Source: Lachnoclostridium sp. UBA3262
GTDB lineage: Bacteria > Bacillota > Clostridia > Lachnospirales > Lachnospiraceae
Length of the DNA: 25,237 nucleotides
Reading direction: 5' to 3'
NCBI GenBank assembly: GCA_002362575.1
Contig: DEUM01000027.1
Span: forward strand, 72,415-97,651
Both the position numbers and the translations under genes were made by a program. Positions 1-8,295 of this stretch are shown here, piece by piece (the first letter of the stretch is position 1; each line of letters begins with the position of its first letter). The notes below the pieces were generated by a model that saw only the letters and a program-made list of their open reading frames with translations, was not told the DNA's origin and did not search any database.

Positions 1-309
1 ATTTATGCAAATGGAAAAGAATATGTAATTACAGACGGGGAAAAGCTAAAGTGGATTGAAAAGAATTTTTCGAATGTGGGGAAGGCAATAGAGGGTGTTC
101 CAGCATGTCCATTTACTCACACTATGTATCTGAAACGGAAAGATGGTAAGTGCGGCAAGATAGTCCCGGCTACCGATAGCTGTGCAGTATACAGCACAGG
201 GGAATCCTATTACGATTATAGCAAAGAAACAAATGCGGCATTTTGGAAGTTATTTGGAATTGAGGATATGAGGGTTTTTAGGAGGAAGATATCATCAGTT
301 AAGAAATAA
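1..309 (+). CDS. 3' end of an unidentified protein (5' end outside window)
   Basis: The frame is open from the first base and ends with TAA at 307-309, so about 102 C-terminal residues are visible. An internal GTG at 76 could be mistaken for a start, but no convincing ribosome binding site precedes it and the frame continues upstream. The visible part has the pattern VPACPF, then a short beta-rich stretch, PATDSC, and a YYDYS motif before a final helix (FWKLFGI). I recall a similar Cys-rich beta domain at the C-terminus of some Firmicutes BlaR1/M56-type or lipoprotein sequences, but this is only a resemblance. The function is unknown. pnp downstream has its own promoter, so the two are probably not one operon. 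Confidence 0.6.
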   Translation: MYANGKEYVITDGEKLKWIEKNFSNVGKAIEGVPACPFTHTMYLKRKDGKCGKIVPATDSCAVYSTGESYYDYSKETNAAFWKLFGIEDMRVFRRKISSVKK

Positions 310-347
310 TATAAAAAATTGAATCATATAGGCAGAAAATCTCACAT

Positions 348-376
348 TTGCAATTTACAGATATATCGTGTATAAT
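348..376 (+). promoter_or_regulatory. Sigma-A type promoter of pnp
   Basis: TTGCAA at 348-353 and a perfect TATAAT at 371-376 are separated by 17 bp. Transcription should start near 383, giving a leader of about 120 nt before the pnp ATG that contains the long hairpin at 398-482. Confidence 0.75.
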
Positions 377-397
377 ATTACAGTATGTAAAAATTAC

Positions 398-482
398 GGA
401 GATAGAGCCGAGACTTCTGAAAAGGACACTCCAGAGGAATTTATTCCTCCGTAGTGTATTTTTCAGTTGTTTCGGTATCTCC
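398..482 (+). promoter_or_regulatory. Long 5'-leader hairpin of pnp
   Basis: Nearly the whole 85-nt stretch folds on itself. GGAGATA (398-404) pairs with TATCTCC (476-482), then CCGA with TCGG, CTGAAAA with TTTTCAG, ACACT with AGTGT, and AGGAAT with ATTCCT at the tip, broken by small internal loops. It lies between the likely transcription start and the ribosome binding site, and no U-tract follows, so it is not a terminator. In Escherichia coli the pnp leader contains a double-stranded stem cut by RNase III and used by PNPase for autoregulation. An equivalent role here is an inference from position and shape. Confidence 0.7.
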
Positions 483-505
483 AAAAAAATTAAAGGAGAC
501 GAAAT

Positions 506-2599
506 ATGTACAAAACATTTAGCATGGAACTTGCAGGCAGGACTTTGTCTGTCGATATCGGACGTGTTGCTGCCCAGGCAAATGGCGCTGCCTTTATGCG
601 CTATGGGAATACGGTAGTATTGTCAACGGCAACGGCTTCTGAAAAGCCGAGAGAAGGAATTGATTTCTTCCCGCTCAGTGTCGAGTATCATGAGAAGATG
701 TATTCGGTAGGAAGGATTCCGGGAGGATTTACAAAAAGGGAAGGTAAACCGGCAGAGAATTCGGTTCTGACATGCCGTGTAATTGACCGTCCGATGAGAC
801 CGCTGTTCCCGAAAGATTACCGCAATGATGTGACACTGGAAAACCTTGTTATGAATGTGGATCAGGACTGCAGCCCGGAGCTGGTAGCTATGCTTGGCTC
901 TGCTCTTGCGACAAGTATTTCCGATATTCCATTTGACGGTCCTACGGCAGCTACACAGGTGGGTCTGGTAGACGGAGAGCTTGTTTATAATCCGACAAGT
1001 GCCCAGAGAGAGGCTTCCGATTTGGCATTGACAGTGGCTTCTACAAGAGAAAAGGTCATTATGATTGAAGCCGGTGCGAATGAAGTCAGTGAAGACACGA
1101 TGATTCAGGCGATTTATGGCGCGCATGAGTTAAACGGACAGATTATTGAGTTTTTTGACAAGATTGTTGCTGAGTGCGGCAAGGAAAAACATGAGTATGA
1201 GCATTTTGATATTCCGGCAGATATGTATGAGGATATGGTAAGCTTTATTACACCGGAAGCAATGGAAGAAGCTGTATTTACAGATGTAAAACAGGTTCGT
1301 GAAGAAAACATCAGGAAGATTAAAGACCAGTTGGAGGAGCGTTACGCAGAGGAGCATGAGGATTGGGTTGGCTTCATTGATGAGGCAGTGTACAAATTCC
1401 AGAAACAGACTGTCCGCAAAATGATATTAAAAGACCAGAAACGTCCGGATGGACGGGAGGTAAAACAGATTCGTCCGCTTCATGCAGAGGTTGATGTGCT
1501 TCCTACTGTACATGGTTCCGGTTTGTTCTCCCGTGGTCAGACACAGGTGCTGAATATTACCACATTGGCGCCATTGTCAGAAAAACAGAAATTAGATGGG
1601 CTGGATGACAATAAAACGAGCAAGAGATATATTCACCATTACAATTTCCCGTCATGGTCGGTCGGTGAAACAAGACCGTCCAGAGGGCCGGGACGTCGTG
1701 AAATTGGTCATGGCGCGTTAGCAGAGAGAGCCCTTCTTCCGGTAATTCCGAGCGAGGAGGAGTTCCCATATACAATCCGTACGGTATCTGAGATTTTGGA
1801 GTCCAACGGTTCTACCTCACAGGGTAGTATCTGTGCTTCCACATTGTCACTGATGGCGGCAGGTGTTCCGATTAAGGCGCCGGTAGCCGGTATTTCCGTA
1901 GGACTGGTAACGGGAGACTCGGATGATGATTATTTGATTCTTACAGACATTCAGGGACTGGAAGATTTCTTCGGCGATATGGACTTTAAAGTTGCTGGTA
2001 CTCATAAAGGTATTACAGCTATCCAGATGGATATTAAAATCCATGGTCTGACAAGGGAAATTGTTGAGCAGGCAATTTACAGGACGAAGGAAGCAAGAGA
2101 GTATATTTTGGATGAAGTTATGCTGAAGGCAATTGATGCACCGAGAAAAGAAGTCAGTGTATATGCGCCTAAGATTAAGCAGATTATGATTGATCCGTTA
2201 AAGATTGGCGATGTTGTCGGACAGAGAGGAAAGACAATCAATGCTTTGATTGAGCGCACTGGCGTCAAGATTGACATTACGGACGATGGCGCAGTATCGG
2301 TTTGCGGAACAGATAAGGCGGCTATGGATGAGGCTATCCGTCTGATTCAGATTATCGTGACAGACTTTGAGAAAGGTCAGATTCTGGAAGGTAATGTAGT
2401 CAGCATTAAAGATTTTGGCGCATTTATTGAGTTCGCTCCGGGTAAGGAGGGAATGGTTCACATTTCCAATATTGCGAAACGTCGTATTAACCATGTGGAG
2501 GATGAGCTTACCCTTGGCGATAAGGTTAAGGTTGTCTGCCTTGGTAAGGATAAGATGGGACGTGTCAGCTTTAGTATTAAGGATGTGCCAGAGGAATAA
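506..2599 (+). CDS. pnp: Polyribonucleotide nucleotidyltransferase (PNPase)
   Basis: Cytoplasmic 3'-5' phosphorolytic exoribonuclease that releases nucleoside diphosphates and takes part in mRNA turnover. At 697 aa it has the full family length. Visible parts are a first RNase PH core (about residues 12-140), an alpha-helical domain (about 230-310), the second catalytic RNase PH core (about 320-540) with the conserved TDIQGLEDFFGDMDFK stretch, a KH domain with GQRG near 575, and an S1 domain near 620-690 (GAFIEFAPGKEGMVHIS). The start is the ATG preceded by AAAGGAGA at 492-499. Many bacteria have rpsO directly upstream, but here the neighbour is an unrelated gene end. Expression is probably controlled by the promoter at 348 and the leader hairpin. 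Confidence 0.97.
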   Translation: MYKTFSMELAGRTLSVDIGRVAAQANGAAFMRYGNTVVLSTATASEKPREGIDFFPLSVEYHEKMYSVGRIPGGFTKREGKPAENSVLTCRVIDRPMRPLFPKDYRNDVTLENLVMNVDQDCSPELVAMLGSALATSISDIPFDGPTAATQVGLVDGELVYNPTSAQREASDLALTVASTREKVIMIEAGANEVSEDTMIQAIYGAHELNGQIIEFFDKIVAECGKEKHEYEHFDIPADMYEDMVSFITPEAMEEAVFTDVKQVREENIRKIKDQLEERYAEEHEDWVGFIDEAVYKFQKQTVRKMILKDQKRPDGREVKQIRPLHAEVDVLPTVHGSGLFSRGQTQVLNITTLAPLSEKQKLDGLDDNKTSKRYIHHYNFPSWSVGETRPSRGPGRREIGHGALAERALLPVIPSEEEFPYTIRTVSEILESNGSTSQGSICASTLSLMAAGVPIKAPVAGISVGLVTGDSDDDYLILTDIQGLEDFFGDMDFKVAGTHKGITAIQMDIKIHGLTREIVEQAIYRTKEAREYILDEVMLKAIDAPRKEVSVYAPKIKQIMIDPLKIGDVVGQRGKTINALIERTGVKIDITDDGAVSVCGTDKAAMDEAIRLIQIIVTDFEKGQILEGNVVSIKDFGAFIEFAPGKEGMVHISNIAKRRINHVEDELTLGDKVKVVCLGKDKMGRVSFSIKDVPEE

Positions 2600-2640
2600 T
2601 TTAAAAATTTACAAGTAACTTGTTGTTTTATAATTGAAGG

Positions 2641-2710
2641 AGAATCATTATCTTTTTAGCCGTTTTCATAATATGGGTAAAACCGCATAGAAGGATAATG
2701 ATTCTTTTCT
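2641..2710 (+). terminator. Rho-independent terminator after pnp
   Basis: AGAATCATTATC at 2641-2652 pairs perfectly with GATAATGATTCT at 2694-2705. The region between contains a smaller imperfect stem (CCGTTTT with AAAACCG). TTTCT follows the 3' arm. It sits between pnp and the convergent gene ending at 2733. Confidence 0.65.
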
Positions 2711-2732
2711 ATTACGAGGGGGAAAAGGCAGG

Positions 2733-3248
2733 CTATGCGGATGGCGGAAGAAATAATCCAATTTCCGGCGGGAACAAAGTAAAAATAACAAACATTAAAA
2801 ACAGAAGAAGAAAGCCATAGAAACCAATCTGCTCTGGAATCCCATAAAATCTTTTGGAGCGCAGGCTCCGATAGCTGAAGACATAGGCGAGTATCATGGC
2901 GATAAAATAGATTAGTATGTTAATAACATCGTTGTTTTTTCCATAGACTCCGGTGTATGTGTAGAAAAGAACAACGGTAATTACCATGCCGATAACAGCA
3001 GATAGAAATTTTACAAAGACAAAGTTTTTATACTGAACGCCAAACAGGAAATATTCAGCTATGGACAGGAGTAAAATGGGAAAGAAAATGAGTTTAAGGT
3101 GCTCCCACGTGGATTCATTGACAGGAAAAAAGAGGGCGGCAATAGGATTTTCGTTGCTCCATTCATAAATGAAATGAAAAAATACACCGAGTATACTGGC
3201 AATAATAAAAGAAATAATTTCTACGTTTTTGAGAGAGATTTTTTTCAT
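2733..3248 (-). CDS. Small multi-pass membrane protein, DUF6512-like
   Basis: 171-aa inner membrane protein of unknown function. Five hydrophobic segments can be read, near residues 10-28, 50-68, 74-100, 105-125 and 140-160. A conserved-looking NESTWEHLKL stretch followed by FFP near residue 45 resembles the DUF6512 family as I remember it. I chose the ATG at 3248 because AGGAGG lies 6 nt upstream on the minus strand; an in-frame ATG nine codons earlier (3275) has no such site. It is convergent with pnp and divergent from the amidase gene at 3338. Confidence 0.8.
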   Translation of the reverse strand: MKKISLKNVEIISFIIASILGVFFHFIYEWSNENPIAALFFPVNESTWEHLKLIFFPILLLSIAEYFLFGVQYKNFVFVKFLSAVIGMVITVVLFYTYTGVYGKNNDVINILIYFIAMILAYVFSYRSLRSKRFYGIPEQIGFYGFLLLFLMFVIFTLFPPEIGLFLPPSA

Positions 3249-3276
3249 AAATTCCTCCTGATAGATATATGTCATA

Positions 3277-3306
3277 TTTACTATATGGAAAAGGGTAGCA
3301 TATTAT
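3277..3306 (+). promoter_or_regulatory. Possible promoter of the amidase gene
   Basis: TTTACT (3277-3282) and TATTAT (3301-3306) are 18 bp apart, with transcription expected about 25 nt before the ATG. The -35 box is weak, so this is only a candidate. Confidence 0.35.
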
Positions 3307-3337
3307 TCTTACAGGACTTAGGGAAAGGAGTGTTCGG

Positions 3338-4120
3338 ATGAAGATTGCAATGACGGATTTGGATATTGTGTGGGAAGACAAAAAAGCAAACCGGGAGAGG
3401 TGTCGCATTTTGATAGAGGAAGCAGCGGAAAAGGGAGCAGATGGTATCCTGTTTCCGGAAATGACACTGACGGGATTTTCTATGGCTGTAGAAAAAATAC
3501 AGGACAGAGACAGAGAAAGCATTTCATTTTTTTCGGAGCTTGCGAAGCGGTATCGAATAGCTGTTGGTTTTGGCTATGTGACGGCAGAGGAAGAAAAGGG
3601 AAAGAATCATTTTTGTTTTTTAGATGCGCAGGGAGAAATATTGGCGGATTATGAGAAAATTCATCCGTTTACTTATGGTGGTGAGCCGGATGTATATGAA
3701 GGTGGAAATACGATTTGCGCCTTTGTATGGAGAGGGCTTAACTGCGGCGCCTTTATCTGCTATGACTTGCGTTTTCCGGAGGTGTTTCAGCAGCTTCCGC
3801 TGGAGACGGATGTCATATTCCTGATTGCCAATTGGCCGGAAAGCCGGCTGGAACATTGGTACACGCTATTAAAAGCGAGGGCAATTGAGATGCAGTGCTA
3901 CGTTATTGGCGTGAACCGCACAGGCGAGGGGGACGGTCTAAACTATGCAAAAAGCTCGGCAGCTTTTTCACCGGAGGGGGAGCGGTTAAAGGAGATGTGG
4001 GGAAAAGAAAACCGATATGTGGAATTCGATAAAAACAGCAGGTTGGAATACGTAAAAAATTTTCCGACAAGGGCAGACCGCCGTCCGGAGGTATATACGT
4101 CACAGAGTATAAAAAAATAA
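3338..4120 (+). CDS. Carbon-nitrogen hydrolase (nitrilase superfamily, omega-amidase-like)
   Basis: 260-aa cytoplasmic hydrolase of the nitrilase superfamily, a normal length for the omega-amidase (YafV/Nit2-like) branch. The catalytic triad is visible: Glu41 in FPEMTLTGF, Lys107 in YEKIHPF, and Cys141 in ICYDLRFPE. The GGEP loop after the lysine and the ANWPESR stretch also fit. Nit2-type enzymes deamidate alpha-keto acid amides such as ketoglutaramate, but the substrate cannot be fixed from sequence. The start ATG follows GGAAAGGAG. TepA follows 58 nt downstream on the same strand, with no clear terminator between them. Confidence 0.9.
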   Translation: MKIAMTDLDIVWEDKKANRERCRILIEEAAEKGADGILFPEMTLTGFSMAVEKIQDRDRESISFFSELAKRYRIAVGFGYVTAEEEKGKNHFCFLDAQGEILADYEKIHPFTYGGEPDVYEGGNTICAFVWRGLNCGAFICYDLRFPEVFQQLPLETDVIFLIANWPESRLEHWYTLLKARAIEMQCYVIGVNRTGEGDGLNYAKSSAAFSPEGERLKEMWGKENRYVEFDKNSRLEYVKNFPTRADRRPEVYTSQSIKK

Positions 4121-4178
4121 TTTTTGCCCATACTTTTTTTAAGAATTGCGCCATGTGGCGAGAAGAAAGGAAAGAAGT

Positions 4179-4805
4179 ATGGACAAAGAGGATATCAAGG
4201 AATTTGGAACCGTTGAGAATCAGGGAATACAGACAATTTCTATTATCGGAGAAATTGAGGGGCATGACTGTCTGTCCCAGAACACCAAGACAACAAAATA
4301 CGAGCATTTACTTCCTATGTTTGCTGAGATTGAACAAAACGAAACAATCAAAGGGATTCTATTTCTAGTAAATACGGTAGGCGGTGATGTGTCCTGTGGC
4401 CTGGCACTTGCAGAGATGATAGCATCCATCAGTAAGCCGACGGTATCTCTTGTGATTGGGGACAGCCATTCTATTGGCGTGCCGTTAGCTGTTGCCACAG
4501 ATTATTCCTTTATTGTGCCGTCGGCGACTATGATTATTCATCCGGTGCGAATGAATGGCATGGTGCTTGGAACGCCCCAGACATATAGCCAGTTTCAGCA
4601 GATTCAGGACAGGATTCTTGGATTTATCGCCAGTCACAGCAATGCGGAAAAGAGTAAGCTGGAAGAACTCATGATGAATACAAGTATGCTTTCCAGGGAT
4701 TTGGGAACGGTGCTGGTAGGCAAAGAAGCAGTGGTTCAGGGGTTGATTTGTGAAGTAGGAGGAATTAACCGGGCGTTGGCAAAACTAAAGACGCTTATCA
4801 GTTAA
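4179..4805 (+). CDS. tepA: ClpP-like serine protease (TepA / translocation-enhancing family)
   Basis: 208-aa ClpP-fold protease. The full triad is readable with ClpP-like spacing: Ser98 in SHSIGV, His121 in IIHPVRM, and Asp174 in SRDLGT. The VNTVGGDVSCGLALAEMI stretch gives the oxyanion/handle region (GG motif). Family members in spore formers (Bacillus TepA/YmfB) are reported to act on small acid-soluble proteins or to help secretion; a role near the membrane or in sporulation here is inferred only from the family and from ftsK/spoIIIE next to it. I chose the ATG at 4179, preceded by GAAAGGAAAG, over the in-frame ATG at 4146, which would add 11 residues and lacks a ribosome binding site. Confidence 0.87.
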   Translation: MDKEDIKEFGTVENQGIQTISIIGEIEGHDCLSQNTKTTKYEHLLPMFAEIEQNETIKGILFLVNTVGGDVSCGLALAEMIASISKPTVSLVIGDSHSIGVPLAVATDYSFIVPSATMIIHPVRMNGMVLGTPQTYSQFQQIQDRILGFIASHSNAEKSKLEELMMNTSMLSRDLGTVLVGKEAVVQGLICEVGGINRALAKLKTLIS

Positions 4806-4823
4806 ACATCTGTTCGAAAACGC

Positions 4824-4852
4824 TTGCGCCGGCTTTTGATTCGTAGTATAAT
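4824..4852 (+). promoter_or_regulatory. Sigma-A type promoter of ftsK
   Basis: TTGCGC (4824-4829) and a perfect TATAAT (4847-4852) are separated by 17 bp in the gap between tepA and ftsK. The ATG is about 20 nt after the -10 box, so the leader is very short. Confidence 0.6.
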
Positions 4853-4873
4853 ACCTCATGTGGAGGACTTATT

Positions 4874-7429
4874 ATGGCAGTAAAAAAGAAATCAAATACT
4901 ACGAAGAAAAGCAATACAAGGAAAAATAATACAAAGAAAAATAATAGTAATAGAAATAAGACAAAAAGAAATGATACAAGAAGAAGCAGTACGGGAAGGA
5001 AATCTTCCTCACAGGAAAGTCCGCTGGCAAGGGAGCTTACTTTTCTTGCCATTCTTGTTTTTGGGATACTGTCCTGTATGAGCCTGTTTCATATGTGCGG
5101 CGTCTTTGGTGAATTTCTCGGGGGTATATTGTTCGGGCTTCTGGGGGCAATGGCGTATGTATTTCCGGTATACCTCATTATTGGCTCGGGATTATTTATT
5201 TCAAACAAAAACAACCGAAAACTCCGCCATAAGGTGCTGTTCAGCATTGGATTGTACTGGTGTCTGTGCGGAATCTTTCAGTGGGTGATGAACGATACCG
5301 TACAGACGGTATGGGATATATATACTGTATGTAGTGAGAATCAGAGCGGCGGTGGATTTTTCGGGGGACTACTTTCTTTTGAGCTGGCAAAAGCGCTTGG
5401 ACGTGGCGGGGCGCTGATAGTAATACTAGCTCTGACTATTGTTTTCTTTATGTTGATAAGCGGAAAGCTTTTATTTGCCTCGCTTCACAATTTATATGAG
5501 GACAGAGGTGAGGGGCAGGAGGATATCCAGTACGAGGATGAGACGGAGCCGGAGGAATTTGGCGGACGGATAATGAATACATACAAGTTTGAGCCCGAGG
5601 CAGGGAAAGCGAAGGAAAAGCGAACAAAGAAAAAAGAGGTAAAAAAAGGAGAAGGAAAAGAAGGAGAAGGAAAGAAAACGGGAGAACCGGAGAGAGAGAT
5701 GCCGGAAATCCATGTAATCCGCAGTGGAGAACCGGAAATACAGGCAGAATCCGAGGTTTATAAGGAGGAACTTGAGCGTAAATTCGGTTCTGGAGGGACA
5801 GCTCCGGCAGCTGCGGAGAAAACGGTATCTGTAAAAGTGGAAAAACCGATATCTGCGAAAACGGAAAAACCAGAGAAGGTAAAAATTACAAAGGAAGATG
5901 AAAAGGAGATGGAAAAGGTACAGGATGACCTTTCCAAGGCGGCGGTCAAAGAGATTCCATATCAGTTTCCTTCCCTTGATTTACTGAACCGTCCAAAGAG
6001 TGGGAAACGTGGCATGAATAATGATGAACTGCGCGGCACGGCAATGAAGCTTCAGGAGACATTAGAGAGCTTTGGGGTAAGGGTTAAGATGGGAGATATC
6101 AGCCTTGGCCCGAGTGTTACCCGCTATGAGCTGATTCCGGAGCAGGGGGTAAAGGTCAGCAGGATTACCGGATTGTCGGATGATATCAAGCTGAGCCTTG
6201 CGGCGTCGGATATCCGTATCGAGGCCCCGATACCGGGCAAGGCGGCAGTCGGTATCGAAGTGCCGAATCCGGAGCGGACGATGATTACCCTGCGGGAGCT
6301 GCTTGAGAGCAGTGAATTTGTAAAGGCAAAGTCAAAGGTTACTTTTGCGGTCGGAAAAGACATCAGCGGACGGACGATAGTGACAGATATTGCGAAAATG
6401 CCTCACTTACTGATTGCCGGAGCGACGGGTTCTGGTAAATCGGTTTTAATCAACACATTGATTATGAGTATCATTTATAAAGCGAATCCAAATGATGTAA
6501 AAATGATTATGGTCGATCCGAAAATGGTTGAGCTGACAGCGTATGAGGATATTCCTCATTTGATGATTCCTGTTGTAAAAGATCCGAAAAAGGCTTCTGC
6601 TGCACTTGGCTGGGCGGTTGCAGAAATGACAAAACGGTATCAGAGTTTTGCAGAAATGGGTGTGCGCGATATTAAATCGTATAATGCAAAAATCGGAAAA
6701 GCAAATCAAGACAATCCGGAACATCATAAGATGCCGCAGATTGTCATTATTGTGGACGAGTTTGCTGACCTTATGATGGTAGCGCCGGGCGAGGTAGAGG
6801 ATTCTGTCTGCCGTCTGGCACAGCTGGCCCGTGCGGCAGGAATTCATCTGGTACTTGCTACTCAGCGGCCTTCGGTCAATGTTATTACCGGATTGATAAA
6901 GGCAAATATTCCTTCCCGGATAGCCTTGTCGGTTTCCTCGGCTGTCGATTCGCGTACAATTATTGATTCGGCTGGCGCAGAAAAACTGCTTGGCAACGGT
7001 GATATGCTGTTTGCACCGCAAAACCTTCCAAAGCCGATTCGTGTACAGGGGGCATTTGTCTCAGATGAAGAAAGGGATGGCGTCGTAAGCTTTTTGAAAA
7101 ACAGCGGAAATGGCCCGGCTTACAATGAGGAGGTTACCGCACATATTGAATCAGCGCCTGTGCCGGGGGCACAAAATGGCGGGGCGGCTGCTGGTGACGG
7201 ACCGGACAGAGATGAATTATTTGTGGAAGCAGGTATGTTTATTATAGAGAAGGACAAGGCTTCTATCGGGCTTTTGCAGAGAATGTTCCGCATCGGATTT
7301 AACCGTGCAGCACGTATTATGGACCAGCTGGCTGACGCCGGAGTCGTGGGGCCGGAGGAAGGCACGAAAGCGAGACAGATATTGATGTCAAAGGAGCAGT
7401 TTGAAAATTATCTGGAGGAGAACGGCTGA
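4874..7429 (+). CDS. ftsK: DNA translocase FtsK/SpoIIIE
   Basis: 851-aa membrane-anchored, ATP-driven double-stranded DNA pump for chromosome segregation at division or sporulation septa. An unusual Lys/Asn/Thr/Arg-rich tail fills residues 1-50, followed by about four membrane segments (about 55-75, 90-115, 125-145, 170-200), a highly charged Lys/Glu linker (about 210-350), and the motor with Walker A GATGSGKS at 516-523 and Walker B IIVDEFADL around Asp628. The C-terminal gamma winged helix (about 785-851) includes QRMFRIGFNRAARIMD, which in the family reads KOPS/SRS sequences. FtsK and SpoIIIE cannot be separated here. Its stop overlaps the next ATG by one base, so the downstream ligase is probably translationally coupled. 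Confidence 0.96.
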   Translation: MAVKKKSNTTKKSNTRKNNTKKNNSNRNKTKRNDTRRSSTGRKSSSQESPLARELTFLAILVFGILSCMSLFHMCGVFGEFLGGILFGLLGAMAYVFPVYLIIGSGLFISNKNNRKLRHKVLFSIGLYWCLCGIFQWVMNDTVQTVWDIYTVCSENQSGGGFFGGLLSFELAKALGRGGALIVILALTIVFFMLISGKLLFASLHNLYEDRGEGQEDIQYEDETEPEEFGGRIMNTYKFEPEAGKAKEKRTKKKEVKKGEGKEGEGKKTGEPEREMPEIHVIRSGEPEIQAESEVYKEELERKFGSGGTAPAAAEKTVSVKVEKPISAKTEKPEKVKITKEDEKEMEKVQDDLSKAAVKEIPYQFPSLDLLNRPKSGKRGMNNDELRGTAMKLQETLESFGVRVKMGDISLGPSVTRYELIPEQGVKVSRITGLSDDIKLSLAASDIRIEAPIPGKAAVGIEVPNPERTMITLRELLESSEFVKAKSKVTFAVGKDISGRTIVTDIAKMPHLLIAGATGSGKSVLINTLIMSIIYKANPNDVKMIMVDPKMVELTAYEDIPHLMIPVVKDPKKASAALGWAVAEMTKRYQSFAEMGVRDIKSYNAKIGKANQDNPEHHKMPQIVIIVDEFADLMMVAPGEVEDSVCRLAQLARAAGIHLVLATQRPSVNVITGLIKANIPSRIALSVSSAVDSRTIIDSAGAEKLLGNGDMLFAPQNLPKPIRVQGAFVSDEERDGVVSFLKNSGNGPAYNEEVTAHIESAPVPGAQNGGAAAGDGPDRDELFVEAGMFIIEKDKASIGLLQRMFRIGFNRAARIMDQLADAGVVGPEEGTKARQILMSKEQFENYLEENG

Positions 7430-8295
7430 TGTTTGGATGGCTGGTTGTAAACGGCTTTTTACATAATAATAAATTTGATGAAATTCCTGTTTTGTTTCAG
7501 AAGGCGGCAGAAAAATTTTCTGTCAGTTTACGGACGGTGCAAAACTCGGAAGTAGTAATCAATACGGAAGGGGTATGGTTTGAAAAAAAGCCGGATTTTG
7601 TGATTTTCTGGGATAAGGATATCCTTTTAGCAAGGTGTCTGGAGCATATGGGAGTGCGAGTGTATAATTCAAGTGATTGTATAGATATCTGCGATGACAA
7701 GAGGAAAACACATCTTGCCTTACTGCGAGAGGGGATTCCGATGCCAGAGACGATGATTGCCCCAATGACATACGAGACCGTCGGCTTTACGCACTATGAT
7801 TTTTTGGATTCCGTGGAGGAACGGTTATCCTATCCTTTTGTAATGAAGGAGGCGTTTGGCTCATTTGGGAAACAGGTATATCTGATAGAAAACAGAGAGA
7901 AATTGATAAAGAAAATAGAAGCGGTTTCTACTTATGGATTTCTGTTTCAGGAGTTTATAGAGGAGAGCAGGGGACGTGATATCCGGCTGCAGGTAGTAGG
8001 GAATGAGGTCATCGGAGGGATGTATCGTTATTCGGAGACCGATTTTCGTGCCAATGTAACGGCAGGAGGGAAGATAAGGAATTACGAACCATCGGAGAAG
8101 GAATGTCAGCTTGCAGTGAGGGCGGCAAAGGCGGTAGGAGCGGATTTTGCCGGAGTAGATTTATTGTTTGGCAAAGATAGGCCGCTTGTCTGTGAAGTTA
8201 ACTCCAACGCTCATTTTAAAAATCTGATGGACTGCTCGGGAGTGAATACGGCAGAGCATATTATAAAATATGTTTGTGGGAAAGGCGAAGGATGA
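7429..8295 (+). CDS. RimK-like ATP-grasp ligase, first of a pair
   Basis: 288-aa soluble enzyme of the ATP-grasp fold, most like RimK/LysX-type amino acid ligases that activate a carboxylate with ATP and join it to an amine. Visible features are a pre-ATP-grasp N-terminal domain (1-95), CDDKRKTHLALLREGIPMP at the start of the ATP-grasp domain, PFVMKEAFGSFGKQVY (ATP-binding Lys and Gly-rich loop), RGRDIRLQVVG, and CEVNSNAHF, with the metal-binding Glu and Asn in place. The usual RimK PG after this Asn is replaced by AH. The ATG shares its A with the ftsK stop. The substrate is unknown. Confidence 0.85.
   Translation: MFGWLVVNGFLHNNKFDEIPVLFQKAAEKFSVSLRTVQNSEVVINTEGVWFEKKPDFVIFWDKDILLARCLEHMGVRVYNSSDCIDICDDKRKTHLALLREGIPMPETMIAPMTYETVGFTHYDFLDSVEERLSYPFVMKEAFGSFGKQVYLIENREKLIKKIEAVSTYGFLFQEFIEESRGRDIRLQVVGNEVIGGMYRYSETDFRANVTAGGKIRNYEPSEKECQLAVRAAKAVGADFAGVDLLFGKDRPLVCEVNSNAHFKNLMDCSGVNTAEHIIKYVCGKGEG

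Noticed and set aside
623..2494. Minus-strand open frames of up to 167 codons opposite pnp
   Set aside because: They are shadows of a well-conserved gene and have no start signals or family character.
4806..4823. Possible LexA/SOS box upstream of ftsK
   Set aside because: Only a GTTCG half site is present; the opposite half needed for a palindrome is missing.
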